Below, in pieces: positions 32,938-39,087 of a DNA stretch of 39,087 nucleotides (position 1 is the stretch's first letter; the number at the start of each line of letters is the position of its first letter). The position numbers were made by a program, and so were the translations under genes. Where the stretch lies: positions 1 to 39,087 of the forward strand of contig UQIK01000024.1 of NCBI GenBank assembly GCA_900541125.1. Reading direction: 5' to 3'. The notes beneath the pieces are model-generated. The model was not told the DNA's origin. It was given only the letters and a program-made list of their open reading frames with translations, and ran no database searches. This stretch comes from an uncultured Collinsella sp. Lineage in GTDB: Bacteria; Actinomycetota; Coriobacteriia; Coriobacteriales; Coriobacteriaceae.

Positions 32938-33471
32938 ATGGACAATTTCTCTGTGCGCAGCGAGCGCAACTTCCACAACCTGGTCGCACAGCCAAAACGC
33001 ATGCATCTTCTGGACAAGCCGAACGGCTACGCCTCGGCCATGGTCAAGAGCAGCCTCTCCCACCAGATGCGCTTTACGGTGCAGGAGCTCGAGGAAGAGC
33101 TCTGTGCTGCTGGCAATCCACATGTGTTGCAGATTAAGCTGCTCGGAAACGGCTCTCGCGAGCCATCTAGCTGGAAGCTCTTTGCCGACGGCAGGTGCGT
33201 TGCGGACGGATCGGGCGCCTTTGTTATGGATGCTATCGACCAGGGCATGATACAAGCCTGTAAGACATGGGGAGATCACAACGTATTTGCCGACATCGCG
33301 GAGGCCATCGTTCTAAGCAAAGCTGCATTTGAAATCAAGGAGCGCGCTTGTCAGACGCTTTCATATATCGCATGGACAGTTGGTCGGTTCCACGCCCAGC
33401 ACCTGATCGAGGGCATGGTCGCCGCCGGGGTAGACCCGATGCTGGAAGATCTTCTCAGCGCCCCCGCGTAG
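32938..33471 (+). CDS. Conserved-looking protein of unknown function
   Basis: I do not recognise this 177-residue protein. It has no signal peptide or membrane helix. The first half has RMHLLDKPNGYASAMVKSSL and a helix rich in Glu (VQELEEEL), then a strand-turn region LQIKLLGNGSREPSSWKLFADGRCVADG, and the rest is mostly helical. It is therefore probably a small soluble mixed alpha/beta protein. The ATG at 32938 has AAAGGAG six bases upstream. It lies between a strong terminator and an apparently non-coding stretch leading to the recombinase gene. Codon use looks like that of the neighbouring chromosomal genes. Confidence 0.72.
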   Translation: MDNFSVRSERNFHNLVAQPKRMHLLDKPNGYASAMVKSSLSHQMRFTVQELEEELCAAGNPHVLQIKLLGNGSREPSSWKLFADGRCVADGSGAFVMDAIDQGMIQACKTWGDHNVFADIAEAIVLSKAAFEIKERACQTLSYIAWTVGRFHAQHLIEGMVAAGVDPMLEDLLSAPA

Positions 33472-33892
33472 ATTAATCGAGCGCTCTATTGACAAAGATG
33501 CATCTACCATAACGGCATGGGGCGTGCTCGCCTTGTACCGACCCCAACCAATCCCGTCGGCGCGACTGCAATCTCAAACAGCCACCGGCACTATCCATCC
33601 GCACACGAGGGGCGATGGGCGCGGGCGAACCCCTCAACCTCGCTATTCGTAAACTTCATCAGTGTTTCCACATCCCCATCAAAAGAATCCGAAAGACATC
33701 CCCCGTTAATAAAACGCTTCTGAACATCTCACTCTGCAGGCAAAGCCGCACCGGAGTGATGCAGAGGTCTGCGCAGGGTTTCACGGGTCCCCTTGACGCT
33801 GCCTAGCGGAAGTGCCACCCGGCATCCCTTCCATAACGCACGGGTAAACAAAGGGAAATAGCGCCACCCACCGCGCAAGGAAGGACGCCACC
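33472..33892. other. 421-bp non-coding stretch at the island boundary
   Basis: No gene with a start codon and ribosome site is visible. A perfect TTGACA at 33489-33494 has no -10 at a suitable distance. On the minus strand a 45-codon open stretch from 33728 to 33591, without a start codon, contains FINGGCLSDSFDGDVETL and MKFTNSEVEGFARAH, which read like a protein remnant. I cannot assign it. The region marks the change from chromosomal genes to the recombinase and restriction-modification locus. Confidence 0.4.
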
Positions 33893-34876
33893 ATGGATCT
33901 CACGAAAACGGCTAGAGAAATTACCCGCCTCATGCTCCCCTACCTGACCACACAGCAGAACCGCCAGCTCAAAAAGGTTTTATCGCACTGCCTTTTCGAT
34001 GAAAACCAGTTAGCTGAGAACAGCGGCGACAGTGACAACAAATCATTCCTCGATCTTTTTCTGTCCGCGAAACGCCTCGAAGGCTGCTCGGATAGGACTA
34101 TCGCCTACTACGAAGCAACCATTAATAAACTGCTTGAATCGTTCAACACGCCAGCCTGCGACCTGGGAACCGAAGAGATTAGGTCCTATCTTTCCGACTA
34201 TCAGCAAAAAACCGGCGTCAGTCGTGTCACCGTCGACAATGTCCGAAGAATCATCTCGAGCTTCTACTCATGGCTCGAGGACGAAGACCACATCATCAAG
34301 AGCCCAGTTAGACGTATCAAAAGAGTCAAGGCACCGCAAACCGTAAAGGAAACATATAGTGATGAGGTCGTTGAGATCCTTTGCGACAACTGCGGGTCGC
34401 CCCGAAACCTTGCCCTGATTGACCTGTTGCGTTCCACGGGCATGCGTGTGGGTGAACTCGTCTCGTTGGACAGAAGCTCCATCGACACTATCAATCGGGA
34501 ATGCATCGTACACGGCAAGGGTAATAAGGACCGCATCGTCTATTTTGACGCAAAGACTAAAGTCCATATTGAGAATTACCTGTCAACACGAATAGACAGC
34601 TCGGAAGCACTCTTCGTGTCAAGCAAGGCGCCACACGAGAGGCTACAAATTGGCGGCGTCGAGGCGCTGCTTAGAAAACTGGGGCGCGAGCTTGATTTAG
34701 GAAGGGTCCACCCTCATAAGTTCAGAAGAACGCTAGCTACAAAGGCAATCGACAAAGGAATGCCCATCGAACAAGTCCAGGTGCTCCTTGGCCATAAAAA
34801 AATAGACACCACATTAAGGTACGCAATGGTCGACCAGCGCAACGTCAAAGCATCCCACCGCAGGTACCTAACTTAA
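33893..34876 (+). CDS. Tyrosine recombinase (candidate hsdS invertase)
   Basis: A 327-residue site-specific recombinase of the XerC/phage integrase family. The N-terminal SAM-like core-binding domain (about 50-150) contains SDRTIAYYEATINKLLESF. The catalytic domain has all residues: Arg185 (STGMRVGEL), Lys209 (HGKGNKDR), His275 and Arg278 (HPHKFRRT), His301 (LGHKKIDTT) and the nucleophile Tyr310 (LRYAMVD). It lies beside a silent hsdS fragment whose end overlaps its stop codon. Such neighbours are typical of recombinases that shuffle type I specificity genes. The ATG has GGAAGGA eight bases upstream. Lower GC and more AAA/AAT codons than the ribosomal genes suggest transfer. Confidence 0.93.
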   Translation: MDLTKTAREITRLMLPYLTTQQNRQLKKVLSHCLFDENQLAENSGDSDNKSFLDLFLSAKRLEGCSDRTIAYYEATINKLLESFNTPACDLGTEEIRSYLSDYQQKTGVSRVTVDNVRRIISSFYSWLEDEDHIIKSPVRRIKRVKAPQTVKETYSDEVVEILCDNCGSPRNLALIDLLRSTGMRVGELVSLDRSSIDTINRECIVHGKGNKDRIVYFDAKTKVHIENYLSTRIDSSEALFVSSKAPHERLQIGGVEALLRKLGRELDLGRVHPHKFRRTLATKAIDKGMPIEQVQVLLGHKKIDTTLRYAMVDQRNVKASHRRYLT

Positions 34877-35405
34877 ATTTCGATTTGTCGACCGAGGCCG
34901 CGAAATCGGCGAACTCCTGCTGAAGGGTGAGCGGAGGCCACACAATGAGATAGCGTTTGAGCATCGCAAGGCTTAGGTTCTTTTGGTTCCCGCCCTTACT
35001 CTTGGATCGCAGATCTCCGTAGCACATACGTAAATGATGGAGAGCGTATAGGGAATTCAACTTTGATGAATCGCACTCTATCGCTGCGCAAGCTTGATTA
35101 GTTGCGGCCTCTATTTCAAGCATCGCAACTTTTCCTCGTGTTTCTCCCTGGCCGTACATGGCCATCAATATGGTCCCGGCCGGAATAATTCGACAACTGG
35201 AGTTATCAAGCCCGGCTTGAGTGATGTGTTCATCCGCTGATTTAACATTTCCTTGCGCAACTTCAGTTGTTTTGACCCAGGGAATGTCTCCTCCATAATA
35301 TTCCGGATGGTCCCTTTTAGGGGTGGCACCAGATGAGAGGGATGCGAGATCACCAAGCTTTGCCATATCAAACTTGGCTGTCCCACGAATAGGGCTCCCG
35401 AACAT
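34845..35405 (-). pseudogene. Silent hsdS cassette with one target-recognition domain
   Basis: The 186-residue frame is part of a type I specificity subunit. It starts with MFGSPIRGTAKFDMAKLGDLA, the usual beginning of the second recognition domain after the central KSQFIEMFG motif. It continues through IPAGTILMAMYGQGETRGKV and GNQKNLSLAMLKRYLIVWPP, and ends at FADFAASVDKSKF. After that only eight unrelated residues follow, read antisense to the recombinase. Upstream, in frame, are codons for KSQFIE and then a TGA at 35430-35432. There is no ribosome site or promoter, so it should be silent in this orientation. Both ends coincide with the 13-bp repeats, which suggests a movable cassette rather than random decay. 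Confidence 0.82.
34874..34886 (-). repeat. Candidate recombination site, variant copy
   Basis: On the minus strand this reads AAATCGAAATTTA, identical at 11 of 13 positions to the two perfect copies. It includes the recombinase stop codon (34874-34876) and marks the point where the silent cassette loses similarity to HsdS (DKSKF). Confidence 0.5.
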
Positions 35406-35410
35406 CTCGA

Positions 35411-35423
35411 TAAATTGTGATTT
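35411..35423 (-). repeat. Candidate inversion site, left copy
   Basis: AAATCACAATTTA on the minus strand encodes Lys-Ser-Gln-Phe of the silent cassette. It is identical to and inverted relative to 39033-39045. With the flanking T the arms TAAAT and ATTTA are symmetric around CACA, like a tyrosine recombinase core site. Confidence 0.65.
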
Positions 35424-35476
35424 ACAAGCTCAGACCGTCGCTCAAACCGCCTGATTGAACGACGATGCGCAGGAGA

Positions 35477-35504
35477 TTTACCGCGATAAATATGACGGTA
35501 TAAT
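35477..35504 (+). promoter_or_regulatory. Candidate promoter of the hsdM-hsdM-hsdS operon
   Basis: TTTACC (35477-35482) and a perfect TATAAT (35499-35504) are separated by 16 bases, 44 bases before the first hsdM. It lies inside the proposed invertible segment, so the operon would carry its promoter along when it flips. Confidence 0.6.
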
Positions 35505-35547
35505 CACTAGAGCTGTAATTTCATTTTTTGAGCTCATAGGTACCTGA

Positions 35548-37047
35548 ATGCCAGAAGAACCAATAAGCAAATCCGAGCTGGGAAACCACCTGCTCGGGGC
35601 CTGCGACATCCTGCGAGGCCCCATCAACCAAGACGAGTACAAGAGCTACATCACACCGCTGCTCTTCTTCAAGCGGATCTCCGACGTCTACGACGAGGAA
35701 ACCGCCGAGGCATTGGAGCTTTCGGATGGCGACAAGGACTTCGCCGCACTGCCCGAGAATCACAGCTTCGAGGTGCCGGAAGGCTGTCATTGGCAGGACG
35801 TCCGCAATACCGGCGCGAACGTCGGCAAAGCAATCGTTGACGCCATGGTGGGTATCGAGCGCGCTAACCCCGATACCCTCAGCGGCCTCTTCAGCAGCTT
35901 CGACGACGCGAGCTGGACAGACAAGGGCAAGCTCTCCGACGAGCGGCTGAAGGACCTCGTCGAGCACTTCTCGGCAAAGAGGTTCGGCAACAAAAACTAC
36001 AGCGCTGACATGATGGGCGATGCCTACGAATACCTGATCAAGAAGTTCGCCGATATGCAGAAGAAGAATGCCGGCGAGTTCTATACCCCACGCGAGATCG
36101 TCAAGATGATGGTCTCCCTGCTTGAGCCGAAGCCCGGCGAGACCGTCTACGACCCGGCATGCGGCACGGGCGGCATGCTCATCGAGGCCGTCCGACAAAT
36201 GGACAACTCAAAACTCGCCTACGGCAAGCTCTACGGCCAGGAGAAGAACCTCAGCACGTCCGCTATAGCGCGAATGAACCTCTACCTTCACGGTGCGAAA
36301 GACTTCCGCGTCGCCCAGGGCGACACCCTGCGCGAGCCCGCCTTCCGCGACGGCAATGCACTCAAAACCTTCGACTGCGTCCTTGCGAACCCTCCGTTCT
36401 CCCTTAAGAACTGGGGCTCTGATGAGTTTGCCTCGGATCCGTGGGGCCGTAACGTCTGGGGCGTTCCCACCGACAGATCGGCAGACTTCGCCTGGGTGCA
36501 ACACATGGTCTGTTCCATGGACAAGAAGAACGGCCGTTGCGCCGTAGTTCTACCCCAAGGAGCGCTGTTCCATGGCGGCAAAGAGGGTGCCATACGCAAG
36601 GAGCTTATCAAGTCGGACAAGGTTGAAGCCGTTATCGCGCTCGCAAGCGGAGTCTTCTACAGCACCGGCGTATCTGCTTGCGTGCTGTTCCTCAGAAACG
36701 AGAAGTCCGCCGAGCACCAGGGACGCGTTTGCATTATCGACGGCAGCAAGATCTTCACCGCCCAGCGTGCGCAGAACATGATCTCGGAAGAGGACGCACG
36801 GGAGATGCTCTCCCTCTACCGCTCCTATGAACCCGTCATCGAGAAATGCGCCATCACAACGCTCGCCGACATCGAGCGCGAGGGATACGTACTCTCAGCG
36901 AACAACTACATCGAGAGGAAACGCGAGAAGGTCGAGCCACCGGCAGAGACCAGAAAGCGCTTCTACGACCTCATCCAGAAAACAAGAGAGTCGGAGGAGA
37001 AGTTCCTCGATCTCCTCGTGAAGGGAGGTTACGTCGATGGAAAGTAG
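35548..37047 (+). CDS. hsdM: Type I DNA methyltransferase subunit HsdM, copy 1
   Basis: A 499-residue N6-adenine methyltransferase subunit. Residues 8-150 are the HsdM N-terminal helical domain (LGACDILRGPINQDEYKSYI, then PLLFFKRISDVYDEE), followed by GEFYTPREIVKMM. The SAM-binding motif I DPACGTGG is at 202-209 and the catalytic motif IV NPPF at 281-284. It works with HsdS, which chooses the DNA target. It is the first gene of the operon and has only a weak ribosome site. It overlaps the second hsdM by 11 bases. The downstream paralogue is similar in the N-terminal domain but clearly different elsewhere. Confidence 0.95.
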   Translation: MPEEPISKSELGNHLLGACDILRGPINQDEYKSYITPLLFFKRISDVYDEETAEALELSDGDKDFAALPENHSFEVPEGCHWQDVRNTGANVGKAIVDAMVGIERANPDTLSGLFSSFDDASWTDKGKLSDERLKDLVEHFSAKRFGNKNYSADMMGDAYEYLIKKFADMQKKNAGEFYTPREIVKMMVSLLEPKPGETVYDPACGTGGMLIEAVRQMDNSKLAYGKLYGQEKNLSTSAIARMNLYLHGAKDFRVAQGDTLREPAFRDGNALKTFDCVLANPPFSLKNWGSDEFASDPWGRNVWGVPTDRSADFAWVQHMVCSMDKKNGRCAVVLPQGALFHGGKEGAIRKELIKSDKVEAVIALASGVFYSTGVSACVLFLRNEKSAEHQGRVCIIDGSKIFTAQRAQNMISEEDAREMLSLYRSYEPVIEKCAITTLADIEREGYVLSANNYIERKREKVEPPAETRKRFYDLIQKTRESEEKFLDLLVKGGYVDGK

Positions 37048-38527
37048 AATCCCCCAGGAGGAGCTCAACAACCATCTGTGGAACGCGGCAGTGCTGCTCC
37101 GCACCTACATCGACGCCGGATCGTACAAGCAGTACATCTTCCCGTTGCTATTCTTCAAACGCCTCTCCGACGTCTACGATGAGGAAACCGACGAGGCCCT
37201 GGAGGCCTCTGGCGGCGACGAAGAGTTCGCGGCCCTGCCCGAGAACCACAGCTTCGCCATTCCCGACGGCGCCCATTGGGCCGATATCCGAGAAACCACT
37301 GAGAACGTCGGCAAGGCCATCGTCGACGCCTTTCGCGCCATAGAGGCGGCCAACGACTCCAAGCTGCGGGGCATCTTCGGTGACGCTGCCTGGACCAACA
37401 AGAAGCGCCTTCCCGATCGTCTGCTCAAAGACCTGATCGAACACTTCAGCGCCAAGACTTTGTCCATCGCCAACTGCCCTGAAGACGAGCTCGGCCAGGG
37501 TTACGAGTACCTGATCAAGAAGTTCGCAGACGACTCGGGTCACACGGCCCAGGAGTTCTATACCAACCGCACGGTCGTCCACCTGATGACCGAGATTCTT
37601 CAACCCAGGCCGGGCGAGTCCATCTACGACCCCACCTGCGGCAGTGCCGGCATGCTCATCTCCTCCATCGCCCACCTCAAACAGCACGGAGAGGAATGGC
37701 GCAACGTTCACGCCTACGGACAGGAGATCAACCAGCTATCCTCCGCCATCGGACGCATGAACCTATTCCTGCACGGCGTCGAGGACTTCGAGATTGCAAA
37801 CGACGACACGCTGCGGCACCCAGCCTTCCTCGAGGCGGGAAAGCTACGCACCTTCGATATGGTGCTCGCTAACCCTCCCTATTCGATCAAGCAATGGGAC
37901 CGCGAGGCGTTCGCGTCGGACCCCTACGGCCGCAACTTCCTCGGCACCCCGCCGCAGGGGCGGGCCGACTATGCCTTCATACAGCATATCCTCAAGAGCA
38001 TGGACCCGAGGAGTGGAAGGTGCGCCATTCTTCTTCCCCATGGCGTACTCTTCCGCAACGAGGAATCGGAGATGCGCGAAAGGCTCGTGAGAAGCGATCT
38101 CGTTGAGGCGGTCATCGGACTCGGCGCAAACCTCTTCTTCAACTCGCCCATGGAGGCCTGCATCCTCATCTGCCGCAGCGAGAAAGCGCCGAATCGAAGC
38201 AAGAAAATACTGTTCGTAGACGCCTCTGCCGAGGTAACCCGCAAGAACGCGCAAAGCTACCTTGAGCCTCAACACATCAAGAGAATCGTCGATGCCTACC
38301 GATCTGACGAGGACATCGAAGGTTTCTCATCCCACGCATCGTTTAGTGAGCTCGAGGACAACGCCTTCTCGCTCTCCATCCCTCTGTACGTGAAGCCCTC
38401 CAATGATGAAAATGCTGACGATAGAAGCATCGAGGAGACGGTAGAAAGCTGGAGAGCCGCCTCCACAGAGGCCGCGTCCCTGCTCGATAATATTGCTGCA
38501 AAATTGCATGAAAACGATGGTGAGTAA
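37037..38527 (+). CDS. hsdM: Type I DNA methyltransferase subunit HsdM, copy 2
   Basis: A second, different HsdM of 496 residues. It has the same N-terminal domain start (NHLWNAAVLLRTYIDAGSYK, then FPLLFFKRLSDVYDEETDEA), AQEFYTNRTVVHLM, motif I DPTCGSAG at 198-205 and motif IV NPPY at 279-282. The Ala in CGSAG replaces the usual Gly, and NPPY differs from NPPF of copy 1. The ATG lies inside the end of copy 1 with GGGAGG upstream, so translation is coupled. Two intact HsdM genes in a row suggest a methyltransferase with two different M subunits, rather than the common M2S1 with one kind of M. Confidence 0.94.
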   Translation: MESRIPQEELNNHLWNAAVLLRTYIDAGSYKQYIFPLLFFKRLSDVYDEETDEALEASGGDEEFAALPENHSFAIPDGAHWADIRETTENVGKAIVDAFRAIEAANDSKLRGIFGDAAWTNKKRLPDRLLKDLIEHFSAKTLSIANCPEDELGQGYEYLIKKFADDSGHTAQEFYTNRTVVHLMTEILQPRPGESIYDPTCGSAGMLISSIAHLKQHGEEWRNVHAYGQEINQLSSAIGRMNLFLHGVEDFEIANDDTLRHPAFLEAGKLRTFDMVLANPPYSIKQWDREAFASDPYGRNFLGTPPQGRADYAFIQHILKSMDPRSGRCAILLPHGVLFRNEESEMRERLVRSDLVEAVIGLGANLFFNSPMEACILICRSEKAPNRSKKILFVDASAEVTRKNAQSYLEPQHIKRIVDAYRSDEDIEGFSSHASFSELEDNAFSLSIPLYVKPSNDENADDRSIEETVESWRAASTEAASLLDNIAAKLHENDGE

Positions 38528-38528
38528 C

Positions 38529-39068
38529 ATGACCCACGTTTGCCTGGGCGATGTGGCCCGCGAAATAAAACAGAAGGTCCCTGCTGGGCAAGAGCTGCCG
38601 ACGGTCGGCCTTGAGCATCTGGACCCCGGCGAGGTCGAACTCGCCCATTGGGACGAAGGTGTCGAGACCACCTTCACTAAGGCTTTCTCAAAGGGGCAGG
38701 TGCTGTTCGGGCGTCGCAGGGCATACCTGCGCAAGGCTGCCGTCGCCCCATTCGACGGAATCTGCTCTGGCGACATCACCGTCATCGCCCCCAAGGACAA
38801 CGTCTCTCCGAGACTGCTCCCGTTCATCATCCAGAATGACGCCCTATTCGAGCACGCCGTCACCAATTCAGCAGGTTCCCTCTCGCCAAGAGTCAAGTGG
38901 CAGAGCCTTTCGCAATTTGAGTTCGAGCTCCCCAACGCAGACAAACAGGAAGAGCTTGCCGATATTCTTTGGGCCGCTCAGGAGACGAGGTCTCGCTACA
39001 AGCAATTGCTCACAGCCTGCGGCGACGTCGTCAAATCACAATTTAGCGGCCGGAGGTGCGCAGCGTGA
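38529..39068 (+). CDS. hsdS: Half-length type I specificity subunit HsdS
   Basis: The 179-residue protein has one recognition domain, half of a normal HsdS. The domain begins MTHVCLGDVAREIKQKVP and contains TVGLEHLDPGEVEL, KGQVLFGRRRAYLRKAAVAP and AGSLSPRVKWQSL, a known HsdS domain type. A helix follows (KQEELADILWAAQETRSRYK), ending in VVKSQF. Related proteins continue IEMFG into a second domain; here the reading frame instead runs seven residues (SGRRCAA) to a stop. The break falls exactly at the 13-bp repeat 39033-39045. Half subunits can pair as dimers, so this may still work. The ATG lies one base after the hsdM stop. Confidence 0.88.
   Translation: MTHVCLGDVAREIKQKVPAGQELPTVGLEHLDPGEVELAHWDEGVETTFTKAFSKGQVLFGRRRAYLRKAAVAPFDGICSGDITVIAPKDNVSPRLLPFIIQNDALFEHAVTNSAGSLSPRVKWQSLSQFEFELPNADKQEELADILWAAQETRSRYKQLLTACGDVVKSQFSGRRCAA
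39033..39045 (+). repeat. Candidate inversion site, right copy
   Basis: AAATCACAATTTA encodes Lys169-Ser-Gln-Phe172 of the half HsdS, in the same codon phase as the inverted copy at 35411-35423. Sequence on both sides differs between the two copies, so only the 13 bases are shared. Confidence 0.65.
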
Positions 39069-39087
39069 CAAGGTATAGGTTCGACCA
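39065..39087 (+). CDS. Start of the next gene, cut by the window edge (perhaps a second half hsdS)
   Basis: A GTG at 39065 overlaps the hsdS TGA by four bases (GTGA) and follows GGAGG by seven bases, a clear coupled start. Only MTRYRFD and part of the next codon are visible. From memory of HsdS proteins in the same domain class, a start of this kind is common for a recognition domain, so a second half HsdS is likely; hsdR is the main alternative. The visible residues do not settle it. Confidence 0.5.

Noticed and set aside
33489..33517. Perfect TTGACA before the recombinase as its promoter
   Set aside because: The best -10-like sequences are only 10-13 bases away, and the recombinase start is 400 bases downstream.
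33893..39087. Prophage or conjugative element
   Set aside because: There is a tyrosine recombinase but no excisionase, structural, replication or transfer genes, and no attachment site at a tRNA. A specificity-shuffling role fits better.

Overview
The window looks like a chromosomal segment of a high-GC, anaerobic gut actinobacterium of the class Coriobacteriia, most probably Collinsella or a close relative. I infer this from the protein sequences, the GC-rich codons, the selenium/molybdenum purine genes and the repeat family around GGGGACGTTC; nothing here proves the species.

Region 1 (1-11,600) is housekeeping. On the minus strand lie a Cof-type HAD phosphatase, adenine deaminase (ade), tyrosyl-tRNA synthetase (tyrS) and a U32 peptidase-family protein. 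A class A penicillin-binding protein is on the plus strand. Then on the minus strand come argR, an orphan family 2 glycosyltransferase and truA. Region 2 (11,569-21,517) is a minus-strand ribosomal protein operon read from high to low coordinates: rplE, rpsN, rpsH, rplF, rplR, rpsE, rpmD, rplO, secY, adk, map, infA, rpmJ, rpsM, rpsK, rpsD, rpoA, rplQ, then a strong terminator. It starts at rplE; the usual upstream rplN and rplX are absent and another block of genes sits there.

Region 3 (21,579-31,610) is a molybdenum/selenium purine-catabolism block: xdhC, yqeB, yqeC, hyuA-type hydantoinase, mocA, ygeW, ygeY, ygeX and a divergent YheO/DauR-like regulator. These are the same gene families as the E. 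coli xdh-yge-yqe locus, which is linked to anaerobic purine and uric acid breakdown through 2,3-diaminopropionate. The hydroxylase structural genes are not in the window. Two 67-bp palindromic repeats flank xdhC-yqeB-yqeC exactly. Two plus-strand genes of unknown function follow (31,734-33,471).

Region 4 (33,893-39,087) is the most interesting part. A tyrosine recombinase is followed by a convergent, promoterless hsdS fragment carrying one target-recognition domain, then a rightward operon of two tandem, different hsdM genes, a half-length hsdS, and the first codons of another gene cut by the window edge. The half hsdS stops seven residues after a 13-bp sequence coding Lys-Ser-Gln-Phe. The silent fragment starts at an identical 13-bp copy in inverted orientation. 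Inversion between these copies would flip the whole 3.6-kb promoter-hsdM-hsdM-hsdS segment and join the two hsdS pieces in frame into a 360-residue, two-domain HsdS. I propose this as a phase-variable type I methylation system in which the operon itself, rather than only the specificity gene, inverts.
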